Positions 1 to 9,439 of a stretch of 64,000 nt of DNA are shown here, one piece after another. The notes below the pieces were generated by a model. The model saw only the letters and a program-made list of their open reading frames with translations. It ran no database searches and had not been told where the DNA came from. The stretch's first letter is position 1, and every line of letters begins with the position of its first letter. A program made the position numbers and the translations under genes. Source of the DNA: CAZLPZ01 sp964561535 (GTDB lineage: Bacteria > Pseudomonadota > Alphaproteobacteria > Micavibrionales > Micavibrionaceae). The DNA lies in NCBI GenBank assembly GCA_964561535.1, contig CAZLPZ010000003.1, forward strand, positions 37,373-101,372, in the 5' to 3' direction.

Positions 1-19
1 NNNNNNNNNNNNNNNNNNN
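1..19. other. Assembly gap or masked edge (19 N)
   Basis: The first 19 positions are N. Only 14 bases of real sequence precede the first start codon, so the promoter and ribosome-binding site of the first gene cannot be judged. Confidence 0.95.
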
Positions 20-33
20 GGTTTCTTGCCATC

Positions 34-1446
34 ATGAACACGCCACAAAAGTTCCCATATTTTTTTCTTTTGACCGCAATGATTGGTTTTTTCCCTGTAT
101 CGTCAGTCCAGGCTGGTTTTGATTGGGTGAGTCCTCCCTCTTCGGCCTCTCTTGTTTCAAAAACGGCGCCTGTTCAAGGTGTTGAGGCGGCTGTATTACC
201 GCCGCAGGCTGGGGTGGCGATGAGGGAACAAGGAACGGCCGTTGTTCCTCAAGTTATGGTGCCGTCGACACCTGTTGTTTCGGTGCCTGGGGGTTCTTCT
301 GGGGCGCGTACGTCATCGGCGCCGGTTTTATCATATCCGGATGAAGAATCGGTTCCGGTGATGGCGGCACCGACACAAATTCTAGACGAGCCGGTTGTTT
401 CTGTCCCTGCTGTATCGACGGCAACTCAACCGTCATCTTCATTAATGGTGATGGAACAACATCCTCGATCTGTTTATCCTCCCCGTGGAAATATACCATC
501 TCGTCCGTTGGGGGCGGCCGGGGATGATACATCGCATGTTGTCATCCCGGAGGTCTCTGTGCGGGCCCGCCAAACGATGGTTCCTATTGGATCGTCCCCA
601 ATTCTTGATTCCGGGTCGGCATCTGGTGTTACGGCATCTGTTCCTGTATCGACGGTGCGGGTGGTAACAACGGCTCCGGCTGCTTCATCCTCTCCGAGGG
701 GGGTTGTTGAGGGATTTGGGACAAACGTTCCGCTGTCTTTGGCTTTTGAACAAATCGTGCCGGCAGGGTGGACCATAGAAGATCAAGCGCATTTAGATCG
801 GTCAATGATGGTATCTTGGGCTGGGGGGCGTCCATGGGATAAGGTTCTTGAAGATATGTTATATGCTCATGGTGTGCGGGTCAGTGTAACGGGGTCGAGC
901 ATTGTATTATTTAATGTTTCGGGGGTACCATTAATCCCCGTATCTGGTGCTGGAAAAGCTGTGGCTGTCCCCTCTGTATCGGCACCTGTTTTACCGGCTC
1001 GTGTGGTTGAGACGTTACCGCCTGTTGTTCCGCCTATATCAAACGCATTGCCTGAACAAATCGTTGATCGTGAAGTTGCGGCCTCTGTGCCTTCTGTTAT
1101 TTTAGGGAACAGGACCGAGGATTCTGAGAGAGTTTTGAATGGGTCGAGTTCGATAGGATCTGAAAAATTTGATGCGGCTCAGATAGATTTGTTTTCGGGT
1201 CGGACGGGCGAAAAAGTTCAGGATGTATTGATAAGATGGGGCAGAATGGCGCATGTTCAAGTTATGTGGAATGTTGGGGTTGATTTAACTTTGCCCCAAT
1301 CATTTGCTGTGAATGCCAGTTTTCCTCGGGCTGTTGAACGGTTATTGAACATTTACCATGAAGATCCTGTCCGCCCCGTGGCCGATCTTGAAACTAATCC
1401 TGCATCCGGTAGTGCAGCGATTTTGCGGGTTGTTCGTGCGCCATGA
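34..1446 (+). CDS. Secreted protein with two TcpQ-like domains
   Basis: A 470-residue exported protein. Residues 1-27 look like a Sec signal peptide ending in VQA. Residues about 30-225 and 297-380 are low-complexity linkers rich in Val, Pro, Ser and Ala with recurring PVVSVP-like words. Two globular parts stand out: about 227-296 (VPLSLAFEQIVPAGW, then SWAGGRPWDKVL) and about 386-470. The first matches by eye the C-terminal domain of TcpQ/PilL-type proteins, which sit beside outer-membrane secretins in type IV pilus and IncI/type IVB transfer systems. The second looks like a diverged copy. The gene converges on flgL with 11 bases between the stops. A role with the Icm/Dot or Tad machinery in this window is inference. 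The true start could lie upstream in the N run, but the signal peptide argues for this ATG. Confidence 0.6.
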   Translation: MNTPQKFPYFFLLTAMIGFFPVSSVQAGFDWVSPPSSASLVSKTAPVQGVEAAVLPPQAGVAMREQGTAVVPQVMVPSTPVVSVPGGSSGARTSSAPVLSYPDEESVPVMAAPTQILDEPVVSVPAVSTATQPSSSLMVMEQHPRSVYPPRGNIPSRPLGAAGDDTSHVVIPEVSVRARQTMVPIGSSPILDSGSASGVTASVPVSTVRVVTTAPAASSSPRGVVEGFGTNVPLSLAFEQIVPAGWTIEDQAHLDRSMMVSWAGGRPWDKVLEDMLYAHGVRVSVTGSSIVLFNVSGVPLIPVSGAGKAVAVPSVSAPVLPARVVETLPPVVPPISNALPEQIVDREVAASVPSVILGNRTEDSERVLNGSSSIGSEKFDAAQIDLFSGRTGEKVQDVLIRWGRMAHVQVMWNVGVDLTLPQSFAVNASFPRAVERLLNIYHEDPVRPVADLETNPASGSAAILRVVRAP

Positions 1447-1457
1447 TGATACGTGGT

Positions 1458-2519
1458 TTATAAATATCGTGTCAGGCTAAGCGACCCTAAAAGGCCTGTG
1501 ACTTGATAGGATGATTCAAGTTGCGTTTTTAAAGATGAGATGCTGACTGCGACTTCGGCTGGATCAACTTCTTCAATATTTCCTAAAACCGTTTCCAGTA
1601 AATTTTTGTCGCTTGCGTGATTGGTGGCTGCTGTATCAAGAGATAGTTGTGCGCGCTGAAGTCTTTCTTCTTCCAAACGTAAACTTTCGATTCCTGAGTT
1701 AATTTCTTGAATGATGCCTTCGTAAACAGTGAAGAAATTTTCTTTTTGATCGTCTGCTGTTGTTCCTGGTGCAGTTCTTGTGGTTATAGGATCTCCTTCT
1801 TCAATTGATACTTTATCCAGATTCATATTTTCCATTAAGGATAAGGCATTTAATATTTTTTTAAATCCACTTGAATCAGCGACAAGTGTATAATCTACAT
1901 CTAAATTAACATCAGCGCGTACATATACACTTTTAACAAGGTTTGATGATAAGGAAGCTGAATATCCTATTGTTGTCTCTGGTGTAGATTGATAGCTTGA
2001 AATAAAAGCATCTGTTGTGATCGTGCCTGTGCGCCAATTTTCAACAAGTCCTGTCATATAGGCCGCATGAGCCCCTGAATCATTCATGGGTTTTGTGTAT
2101 GAATCAGATCCAGCAAGAACATAACGATCACCACTTTTTGTATTCGAAAGATCGCGTAAAAATTTTAAAGTGTCTTGAACAGCGCTTTTCGTTGTTACTA
2201 AATTTATATTTCCTTCTTGTAATTTTCCTGAAAGTGCATCAGAAATATTTTTAGATTGGCGCATAAATTCTTGAAGTGTACTTAATGTTGATTTGATTTG
2301 ACTGGATCCAATCGCGATATTACTTTGAAAAACATCAACTTGATTTAGTTCAATGCGGGTACGTGTGGCGCGTATTCCCTCACGCCCCAAACCCGAAAGA
2401 TTTGTGGATTTTTTTTGTGTTGATAATTGTGTTTGAAGTGTATTGAGTTGGATTCGAATTTCTTTTAGTCGACTATTATTATCAAGAAGTTGACCCAGTG
2501 TTGATACATTTCCAGACAT
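1458..2519 (-). CDS. flgL: Flagellar hook-filament junction protein FlgL
   Basis: A 353-residue flagellin-fold protein, within the range of the FlgL (HAP3) family. It forms the junction between the FlgK ring and the flagellin filament and is exported by the flagellar type III apparatus without a cleaved signal. The N-terminal helix region contains LNTLQTQLSTQKK and RIELNQVDVFQSNI. The C-terminal region (LRLEEERLQRAQLSLD to the end) supplies the second half of the coiled-coil D0/D1 pair typical of flagellins. It lies 17 bases downstream of flgK, which is the usual operon order flgK-flgL. No other flagellar genes lie in the window, so the main flagellar cluster must be elsewhere. Confidence 0.85.
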   Translation of the reverse strand: MSGNVSTLGQLLDNNSRLKEIRIQLNTLQTQLSTQKKSTNLSGLGREGIRATRTRIELNQVDVFQSNIAIGSSQIKSTLSTLQEFMRQSKNISDALSGKLQEGNINLVTTKSAVQDTLKFLRDLSNTKSGDRYVLAGSDSYTKPMNDSGAHAAYMTGLVENWRTGTITTDAFISSYQSTPETTIGYSASLSSNLVKSVYVRADVNLDVDYTLVADSSGFKKILNALSLMENMNLDKVSIEEGDPITTRTAPGTTADDQKENFFTVYEGIIQEINSGIESLRLEEERLQRAQLSLDTAATNHASDKNLLETVLGNIEEVDPAEVAVSISSLKTQLESSYQVTGLLGSLSLTRYL

Positions 2520-2536
2520 TATTTTTCCCTTTATTC

Positions 2537-4837
2537 TTACCTAAAAGCACTTAAAAGTTCTTTGAACATATCGTTTGCGGTGGATATCGCACGTGCAGCA
2601 GCAGAATAGGCTGTTTGAATAACGATCATGGTCGAGAGCTCTTCATCTAAATTGACGCCGGACTGATCAATGAGTTGTTTATCCAGTGTTTCTAAATATT
2701 GTTCTTCATCGTCCCGAATATTCTGTGCATTAAGTTTGTCTTGGATTTGGGTATCGACGACTTTTTGTCCAAAATCAAGAATAGTGGTCGCGCTTGCAAT
2801 GCCTGTCGATAGCGTCACGCTGGGCCCTAAATTATCGATTCGAAATGCCGCATGGGCGTGGTCGACCACAGGGATGGAGGATCCAAATATTTCTTCGATA
2901 ATTCCTAATCCACCAGCTGTTGAAAATCCAGCTGCTTGACTGGTGAACGGGCCGCCAACAATTTTAAGGTCACCCCCACGCTGAGGGTGAAAACTTAAGA
3001 AACCACTTGCATCAATAACAATATCTGCTGTGTCAATACCAGGGACAGCATCAATTTTTGTAACCAACTGCGTTTGAGTGTCTCCCGGTTCAATGGTAAT
3101 ACGTGTTGGAGGATCATTTCCAACTTGAACATCAAAATAGGGATCCGTTGTTGTTGTTGTGTCTGCGCTGAACCCTAAAAAAGAGAGGCCTGCATCTCCC
3201 ATAGAGCCTGCTCCAATATCAACATTTCCGCGTGTTGAAATCGATAATTGGCCATAAATATTTACTGTGGCCACAACATCCATATCGGCAGGCCAGACCA
3301 AACTGTTGATGTATGATGCGATTTGTTCCGCTGCATTATCGACAGTCCCTATCCCTGTTCCCAATCCTGCAGATCCGATAGGATAGGCAGTCGCGGCGGT
3401 GCCCAGATCAATTGTAATTGTGCCTGAGTCGCTTGGAATACGGGCATCATAGACGCGGAGGGTAAAATCATCATTTGTCGGTGGTGTGCCAAAAGGATTC
3501 CCCGCGGCAGCGTTAGCGTCGACTGTGTATTCAGCAAGATTTTTTGAGGATAAAATTGTATTCTGTGACCATAGCCCAAGATTTTCTTGAAGTGTATCGC
3601 CTAACGGATTAACCGAATCTCGAATATCTCGTGAACCTTCAACGGCCTGGTATTCGGTTTCTCCAAAGGCATTATTGATAATTCGTCGAATGACTTCATT
3701 GGAGCCCGATTGAAGAATATCGCCCTTGGTTCCTGACTGGATTAAAGTAGGATCATCCAAAACGGTGGGATTTACCTGAATTTCAGCAGAAAACCCAATA
3801 TAATCAACAGGGGTTAAAGGCCCGGGTGGGTTAGCTATCGGGGCCGTATCTGCTGGAATATTCCCGTTTGCATCGCTAAAAAGACGCAAGCCCATCGAAT
3901 CAAATCGTTGAGCTAATCGAAAGGCCGTTTCATCTAATTGTGCTTGATATTTCGGAATGATATCATCACGCAGATCAATCAATCCCCCTAACTCTCCACC
4001 AAGATTAGAGGATGCTAAATCAATCGCATTCAGGTTTGTTGCGGGATTTCCGCCCAAATAGACGCCGTTGACAGTTAATGGATAATATTCATCTACCCCG
4101 GGGGATGATTTTGCGAAATAAAGGGTATTTGGAAGTTCGTCGGCCAGCTGTTCCCCTGTGCGCGCTTGAACGACTAAAACGCCGTCACCGCGTGAAAAAA
4201 AACTGATATCAATCAATTGAGACAGTTCTTTAATGGCTTTATCTCGAATATCTTCGAAAGTCGCTGTTGTCCGGTTCATATTTCCGGAGGCTTTAATTTC
4301 TTGATTTTGAGAACTAATTTGTTCTAAAAGCGTGTTAATTCGATCGATATCACGCGACATATCATCTTCAGCATCGTTTCGCAGTTGGTTTAGTAATTTT
4401 GCATAATCGTTAATTTGTTTTGAGGCGTCTTTTCCACTGGCGACGACGCTGTTAAGTGAAAAAGTATTTTGCGGGTTATCCGATAGGGCGACAAAACTGT
4501 CGCGAACATCGGCAATTTTTGCCGCAATATTTTTTTCTGAATCGGAACTTCCGTGGAAATTTTCGATTTGTTCCAAATAGTTAATCTTAATATCGGAATA
4601 CCCAACGGCAGATACCTGGGTCCAAACGTCTCGAGATAAAAAAAGATCAACTTTACGAATAATGGGTTCGGCGGTTACCCCTACAGCCTCTCCAGCTACC
4701 ACGCGTGCTGATTGAGGTAGAATTTTACGGGAATAACCTGGGGTTTGGACGTTTGCAATATTGGTCGAGATCAAGCTCAATTGTTGTTGAGCGATCCGGA
4801 GGCCGGTAAGGGCAGAATCAAGACTATTGGATGCCAT
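2537..4837 (-). CDS. flgK: Flagellar hook-associated protein FlgK
   Basis: FlgK (HAP1) forms the first junction ring between hook and filament. The diagnostic N-terminus is SLDSALTGLRIAQQQLSLIS followed by TNIANVQTPGYSRK, the rod/hook signature ANxxTPGYxR. The C-terminus (GVNLDEELSTMIVIQTAYSA, then ARAISTANDMFKELL) is the matching terminal helix. The frame stays open upstream to 4918, but the ATG at 4837 is preferred because it puts the family N-terminus (MASNSLDSAL) at residue 1 and leaves 766 residues. That is longer than the enteric protein (about 550), with the extra length in the central region. It is transcribed with flgL and is divergent from pntAA. Confidence 0.88.
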   Translation of the reverse strand: MASNSLDSALTGLRIAQQQLSLISTNIANVQTPGYSRKILPQSARVVAGEAVGVTAEPIIRKVDLFLSRDVWTQVSAVGYSDIKINYLEQIENFHGSSDSEKNIAAKIADVRDSFVALSDNPQNTFSLNSVVASGKDASKQINDYAKLLNQLRNDAEDDMSRDIDRINTLLEQISSQNQEIKASGNMNRTTATFEDIRDKAIKELSQLIDISFFSRGDGVLVVQARTGEQLADELPNTLYFAKSSPGVDEYYPLTVNGVYLGGNPATNLNAIDLASSNLGGELGGLIDLRDDIIPKYQAQLDETAFRLAQRFDSMGLRLFSDANGNIPADTAPIANPPGPLTPVDYIGFSAEIQVNPTVLDDPTLIQSGTKGDILQSGSNEVIRRIINNAFGETEYQAVEGSRDIRDSVNPLGDTLQENLGLWSQNTILSSKNLAEYTVDANAAAGNPFGTPPTNDDFTLRVYDARIPSDSGTITIDLGTAATAYPIGSAGLGTGIGTVDNAAEQIASYINSLVWPADMDVVATVNIYGQLSISTRGNVDIGAGSMGDAGLSFLGFSADTTTTTDPYFDVQVGNDPPTRITIEPGDTQTQLVTKIDAVPGIDTADIVIDASGFLSFHPQRGGDLKIVGGPFTSQAAGFSTAGGLGIIEEIFGSSIPVVDHAHAAFRIDNLGPSVTLSTGIASATTILDFGQKVVDTQIQDKLNAQNIRDDEEQYLETLDKQLIDQSGVNLDEELSTMIVIQTAYSAAARAISTANDMFKELLSAFR

Positions 4838-5033
4838 TGGCTTCTCGTGTGAAAAAAGCAAATTTGTTAAATCTTCTTGGATAGCTGTTGCAAATAGAGT
4901 GCCAAGATAAAAAGGCATAAATTATTCACCTTATAATATGTAATATTTTAGGATGGGCTTTTCAGGCGAGCTGATTTCGGGCTATCTTTCTGTCAGGGAT
5001 GTGTCATCGTTTGATTAGAAAAGGATTTTTTAT

Positions 5034-6164
5034 ATGTCGGCTGTGATTGGTGTTTTAAAAGAAACGGCGGATGCTGAATCTCGAGTTGCAATAACCCCGG
5101 ATACAGCGCGCAAAATGATTCTTGCGGGGCATACGGTTTTAATTGAACATGACGCCGGGATTTCGGCTTTTTATGATGATGCGGCGTATATTGCGGCTGG
5201 GGTAGAAATATGTATCAACCCCGATGATATTGTGCGGCGGGCGGATTGTCTCTGGAGTGTTCAGATACCAGAAGCTGGTGCGTTATCGACTTTGCCATCT
5301 GGCGCAATCGTGATTGGATTTATGAATGCAGGAGCCCGCCGGGATGACGTTTTGTCATGTGCGTCACTTGGGGCAACTGTATTGGGTATGGAATATGTGC
5401 CCCGTATTTCACGGGCTCAAGGGATGGATGCGTTATCATCACAATCAAATTTGGGGGGCTACCGTGCGGTAATCGAGGCCTCTGCGTTTTATGGGCGTGC
5501 TTTCCCGATGATGATGACGGCGGCGGGTACAATTTCGGCGGCGCGTGTGTTTGTAATGGGCGCAGGTGTCGCTGGATTGCAGGCTGTGGCGACGGCCCGA
5601 CGTTTGGGCGCTGTTGTATCTGCAACCGATGTGCGGTTGGCCGCCAAGGAACAGGTGATGTCGTTGGGCGCAAAATTTGTAATGGTTGAAGATGATGAAA
5701 CAAAGGCGGCAGAAACATCTGGTGGTTATGCGCGCGATATGTCTGATGCGTATAAGACGAAACAAGCAGAATTAATAGCGGATACGATTGCTAGACAAGA
5801 TATCGTGATTACTACGGCTCAAATTCCAGGCCGGTCTGCGCCACGTCTTGTGACGCGTGCGATGATTGAAACAATGCGGCCAGGATCCGTGATTGTTGAT
5901 ATGGCAGTCGAGAGTGGGGGTAACGTTGAAGGGTCTGTAATGGGTCAAGTCGTGATGCAAAACGGGGTTACTTTGGTAGGGTATAGAAATTTACCAGGTC
6001 GTGTTTCCTATGATGCGTCGGCATTATATGCACGGAATGTCATGAACGTTTTTAATCATATTTGGAATAAGGATATGCATAAAATGGTCATTGATTCGTC
6101 GGATGTGATTATCGGGCCGATGCTTGTGACGATGGGTGGACAAATTATGAAAGAAGGAATTTAA
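5034..6164 (+). CDS. pntAA: NAD(P) transhydrogenase subunit alpha part 1
   Basis: The soluble NAD(H)-binding domain I of proton-translocating transhydrogenase, 376 residues. It binds NADH and passes hydride to NADP in domain III. The N-terminus (VLKETADAESRVAITP) is the alanine-dehydrogenase/PntA signature. The Rossmann fingerprint GAGVAGLQA sits near residues 175-185, and the family segment MDALSSQSNLGGYRAV near 125-140. The split of the alpha subunit into separate PntAA and PntAB polypeptides is the arrangement found in Rhodospirillum-like bacteria. An AAAAGG ribosome-binding site precedes the ATG. pntAB starts 1 base after the stop, so the genes are probably co-translated. Confidence 0.93.
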   Translation: MSAVIGVLKETADAESRVAITPDTARKMILAGHTVLIEHDAGISAFYDDAAYIAAGVEICINPDDIVRRADCLWSVQIPEAGALSTLPSGAIVIGFMNAGARRDDVLSCASLGATVLGMEYVPRISRAQGMDALSSQSNLGGYRAVIEASAFYGRAFPMMMTAAGTISAARVFVMGAGVAGLQAVATARRLGAVVSATDVRLAAKEQVMSLGAKFVMVEDDETKAAETSGGYARDMSDAYKTKQAELIADTIARQDIVITTAQIPGRSAPRLVTRAMIETMRPGSVIVDMAVESGGNVEGSVMGQVVMQNGVTLVGYRNLPGRVSYDASALYARNVMNVFNHIWNKDMHKMVIDSSDVIIGPMLVTMGGQIMKEGI

Positions 6165-6165
6165 A

Positions 6166-6603
6166 ATGACGGCAATAACGGATGCAGGCACATCGGCGAT
6201 TTTAAATCAAGCAGCTGGGGTTGCAAGTTCGGCTCAGGATCTTGCAGATCAAGCCGCCGCTTTGGCGCTTGCCGCTGGATCCGGTTCATACGATGCGGGG
6301 GTCTCGGCAGCGCATAGCGGTGATTTTTTGATGATGGGGGTGACTGTTTTTGTTCTTGCTTGTTTTGTTGGATATTATGTGGTGTGGCGCGTAACGCCGG
6401 CATTGCATGCGCCGTTGATGGCCATGACAAATGCAATTTCATCTGTGGTGATTGTGGGGGCTTTGATTGGGGCAGGTCTTGTAGGTGGATCGGTTGCAAA
6501 AGTGTTTGGGTTTTTTGCCGTGATGTTTGCCGCCATTAATATTTTTGGGGGATTTATTGTTACACGGCGTATGCTTGCTATGTTTAGAAAAAAATTATCA
6601 TAA
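6166..6603 (+). CDS. pntAB: NAD(P) transhydrogenase subunit alpha part 2
   Basis: A 145-residue membrane subunit giving the alpha-side helices of domain II, the proton channel. The N-terminal 45 residues are an Ala/Gly-rich polar region. Three or four hydrophobic helices follow (VTVFVLACFVGYYVVWRV, then SSVVIVGALIGAGLVGGS, then FFAVMFAAINIFGGFIV). The signature HAPLMAMTNAISSVVIVGA is typical of the family. It lies between pntAA and pntB in a three-gene operon. The 97-base gap before pntB contains an A/T-rich imperfect inverted repeat around 6617-6650, too weak to call as a regulatory hairpin. Confidence 0.92.
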   Translation: MTAITDAGTSAILNQAAGVASSAQDLADQAAALALAAGSGSYDAGVSAAHSGDFLMMGVTVFVLACFVGYYVVWRVTPALHAPLMAMTNAISSVVIVGALIGAGLVGGSVAKVFGFFAVMFAAINIFGGFIVTRRMLAMFRKKLS

Positions 6604-6700
6604 GTAATTCATAGGATTTTTCCCTAGTTTTTTTGGGGGAAAGAAAAAATCTTACGGTTATTTCTTAATTAAAATGACTATATAAGGATTTGTAAATACA

Positions 6701-8086
6701 ATGCTGGCTTCTTTTTTATATCTGATTTCTTCTGTTCTTTTTATCCTATCTTTGCGGGGGTTGTCCCATCCCGAAACAGCACAGCAAGGGTTGCGGTACG
6801 GTATGATCGGGATGGGTATGGCTATTTTTACAACTGTTTGGGTTCATGATCTAGCCGTGTTTTGGATCTTCGTGGCGTTAATCATCGGGGGTGCCATTGG
6901 GGCAGTGACGGCACATAAAATTCAAATGACGGCCTTGCCACAATTGGTCGCTGCGTTTCATTCATTAGTCGGTCTTGCTGCGGTTTTGATTACCGGTGCG
7001 GCATTGATGCGGCCCGATGCATTCGGGATTTTGAATACTGCCGGACATATTCGAGGAAATTCATTAATTGAAATGGGTTTGGGAGGGGCGATTGGGGCCA
7101 TTACTTTTACGGGGTCAATGATTGCGTTTGCGAAATTACAGGGAATTTTACCGGGAAAGCCAGTTATTTTACCGATGCGGCATATGGTGAATGTTAGTCT
7201 CGTGGGTGCAATTTTTCTTCTTCTTTTGCTATTTTTTGCAACCGAGAGTGGATTTTTATTAACACTTTTGATCATATGTGCTTTCTGTCTAGGGGTATTA
7301 CTGGTGCTTCCTATTGGGGGGGCAGATATGCCGGTCATTGTTTCGATGTTGAATTCCTATTCTGGATGGGCGGCGGCAGGTATTGGGTTTACGCTTGAAA
7401 ATCCATTGCTTATTGTCACCGGGGCGCTGGTTGGGTCATCTGGGGCTATTTTGTCTTATATTATGTGTAAAGCAATGAACCGGTCTTTTATATCTGTGAT
7501 TTTGGGTGGGTTTGGTGTTGATTCAACGGCTGTGATTCAAGGGGCGGAAGCCATTGAACGTCCCGTGAAAATGGGATCAGCGGAAGATGCGGCCTATATC
7601 ATGAAGAATGCAAAATCAGTCATTATTGTACCCGGTTATGGCATGGCTGTATCTCAGGCACAGCACGTCGTGCGTGAATTATCCGATATATTGAAACGTG
7701 ATGGGGTTGATGTAAAATTTGCTATTCATCCTGTTGCGGGTCGGATGCCGGGACATATGAATGTATTGTTGGCTGAGGCAAATGTGTCGTATGATGATGT
7801 TTTTGAACTGGAGGACATCAATCGAGATTTTTCTCAAGCCGATGTTGCTTATGTGATTGGTGCAAATGATATTACGAACCCAGCGGCACGTCATGATACG
7901 ACTAGCCCGATTTATGGTATGCCTGTGCTGGATGTTGAACATGCAAAAACAGTTTTGTTTGTTAAACGGTCTATGGGGTCTGGATATGCTGGAATTGATA
8001 ATCCATTATTTTATGCTGAAAATACCATGATGCTCCTTGGGGATGCAAAAAAGATGACGGAAGAAATCGTGAAAGCAATTGATTGA
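6701..8086 (+). CDS. pntB: NAD(P) transhydrogenase subunit beta
   Basis: A 461-residue beta subunit. The N-terminal two thirds carry about eight or nine membrane helices of domain II. The C-terminal about 180 residues are the NADP(H)-binding domain III, with IIVPGYGMAVSQAQHVV, HPVAGRMPGHMNVLLAEA, IGANDITNPAAR and VKRSMGSGYAGIDNPLF, all strongly conserved in PntB. The complex couples proton influx to NADPH formation at the cytoplasmic membrane. It is the third gene of the pnt operon. An AAGGA ribosome-binding site (TATAAGGATTT) lies before the ATG. Confidence 0.94.
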   Translation: MLASFLYLISSVLFILSLRGLSHPETAQQGLRYGMIGMGMAIFTTVWVHDLAVFWIFVALIIGGAIGAVTAHKIQMTALPQLVAAFHSLVGLAAVLITGAALMRPDAFGILNTAGHIRGNSLIEMGLGGAIGAITFTGSMIAFAKLQGILPGKPVILPMRHMVNVSLVGAIFLLLLLFFATESGFLLTLLIICAFCLGVLLVLPIGGADMPVIVSMLNSYSGWAAAGIGFTLENPLLIVTGALVGSSGAILSYIMCKAMNRSFISVILGGFGVDSTAVIQGAEAIERPVKMGSAEDAAYIMKNAKSVIIVPGYGMAVSQAQHVVRELSDILKRDGVDVKFAIHPVAGRMPGHMNVLLAEANVSYDDVFELEDINRDFSQADVAYVIGANDITNPAARHDTTSPIYGMPVLDVEHAKTVLFVKRSMGSGYAGIDNPLFYAENTMMLLGDAKKMTEEIVKAID

Positions 8087-8150
8087 TAAAAGATTAACCT
8101 TCTCTTATGAACTTACGTTTAAAATATAATTGGAAAAAGGATATACGCTC

Positions 8151-8402
8151 ATGAATGTTAATGTTCCTCAAGATGTTTCTGCTCTGAATAAACAACGTTT
8201 ATCGGATCGAATTCTCTATGCTTTGGCCCTTGCTATTGAGCAGGAAGATGTGAAAACGGCGGATGCATTGGCAAAGGCAATGGAACTATCAATGACCCGA
8301 AATTCGGGTGGCGGTCAATTTGTTGAGCGTCGTGAGTATCCGAAATATATTGAAGATATGATGACTCGATTAAAGTCCCTTAAAAAACAATACGGTTATT
8401 AA
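8151..8402 (+). CDS. Small conserved-looking protein of unknown function
   Basis: An 83-residue acidic/basic mixed soluble protein with no signal peptide, no membrane segment and no cysteines. It contains a helical stretch (LSDRILYALALAIEQEDVKT and ADALAKAMELSM), a likely disordered RNSGGG linker, and a short C-terminal helix ending in KKQYGY. The frame opens earlier with a TTG at 8130, but the ATG at 8151 is preceded by AAAAAGGA at good spacing, so I start there. It follows pntB by 64 bases on the same strand and may be transcribed with it. I do not recognise the family and assign no function. Confidence 0.6.
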   Translation: MNVNVPQDVSALNKQRLSDRILYALALAIEQEDVKTADALAKAMELSMTRNSGGGQFVERREYPKYIEDMMTRLKSLKKQYGY

Positions 8403-8551
8403 GTTTTAAGTCTATATCTATTTATAATTAGTTTTTTTTATATAAGCCTTTGTATTTTACGAAGGTAGATTTTAGACAGTATCCAAACTTAATTTAAGAA
8501 TATATTTGGACCCCGATTTTTTAGGGGGCCCTTAACGTCTAGGTCTTTTTC

Positions 8552-9439
8552 ATGCATGCTACATTTTCACGGGCCATTTACTGTGCTCTCGGGGCTGTTT
8601 TTTGCCTTTTCTTGATGAATGTATTCGGCAAAATTATGCAGGATATATATCAACCGCTTGAAGTTGTTTTCTGGCGAAATTTTGTATCAATGGTTGTGTT
8701 ATTGCCATTTGTGATTTGGGTGTTTCGTGGGAAATTCCCGCCGATGGGTAAGCCTAGAACCATGCTGGCACGTGGGGTGATGGGCAGTATGACGTTGGTG
8801 TTCAGTACAACAGCTTATTTTCATTTACCTCTTGCAGATGCAAATGCGATTATTTTGTCTGCACCTCTGATTATTGTCTTATTAGCAGGTCCATTTTTAG
8901 GTGAAGTTGTTTCGCGTCCGCGAATTATATGTACGATCATTGGATTGTTGGGTGTATTATGTGTCGCTCAACCCTCCGGGGTGATTTCAATGACAGGGAC
9001 AATTTTTGCGGTTCTTGCTGCAATATCGGTGGCGATGATGCGGGTATTGCTTCGTCATTTAGGAAAAACAGAAGATCCATTGGCAATGACATTTTATTTT
9101 TTATTCATCGGAACTGTTTTTACATTTATATGGATGCCATTTATAGGAAAAATACCACCGATTGAAACGATACCTTTCTTAATCGCAATGGGGTTTTGTG
9201 GCGCATTGGGTCAGTATTTAAATGCATTGTCTTATAAATTTGGGGATGCGTCATTTGTTGGAATTTTTGTCTATACCCAATTGGTGTGGGCGATTCCCTT
9301 TGATTATATGATTTGGGGATATGCGCCTCATCTGCATACGATTATGGGTGGTATTATTATTGCAGGCAGTAATATTTTGATGATTATATTGGAACGTCGG
9401 CGTATGCGGCGCGGACGGGAAATCCCGGTGGGGTTATAA
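8552..9439 (+). CDS. EamA/DMT-superfamily permease
   Basis: A 295-residue integral membrane protein with about ten predicted helices arranged as two EamA repeats of five, the layout of drug/metabolite exporters. The first repeat starts with AIYCALGAVFCLFLMNVFGK and contains EVVFWRNFVSM, the conserved (F/W)xR segment of helix 2. The second starts near FAVLAAISVAMMRVLLRHLG. The C-terminus is a short arginine-rich cytoplasmic tail (ERRRMRRGRE). The substrate cannot be told; relatives export metabolites, amino acids or S-adenosylmethionine. Its stop overlaps the stop of the convergent gene on the minus strand by 6 bases. Confidence 0.8.
   Translation: MHATFSRAIYCALGAVFCLFLMNVFGKIMQDIYQPLEVVFWRNFVSMVVLLPFVIWVFRGKFPPMGKPRTMLARGVMGSMTLVFSTTAYFHLPLADANAIILSAPLIIVLLAGPFLGEVVSRPRIICTIIGLLGVLCVAQPSGVISMTGTIFAVLAAISVAMMRVLLRHLGKTEDPLAMTFYFLFIGTVFTFIWMPFIGKIPPIETIPFLIAMGFCGALGQYLNALSYKFGDASFVGIFVYTQLVWAIPFDYMIWGYAPHLHTIMGGIIIAGSNILMIILERRRMRRGREIPVGL

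Noticed and set aside
6617..6650. Possible hairpin between pntAB and pntB
   Set aside because: The arms (GATTTTTCCC and GGGAAAG-type) are A/T-rich and need bulges; too weak to support an attenuator.
8509..8532. Short CCCC...GGGG hairpin upstream of the DMT permease
   Set aside because: Only four to five pairs with no T tract; it could be chance.
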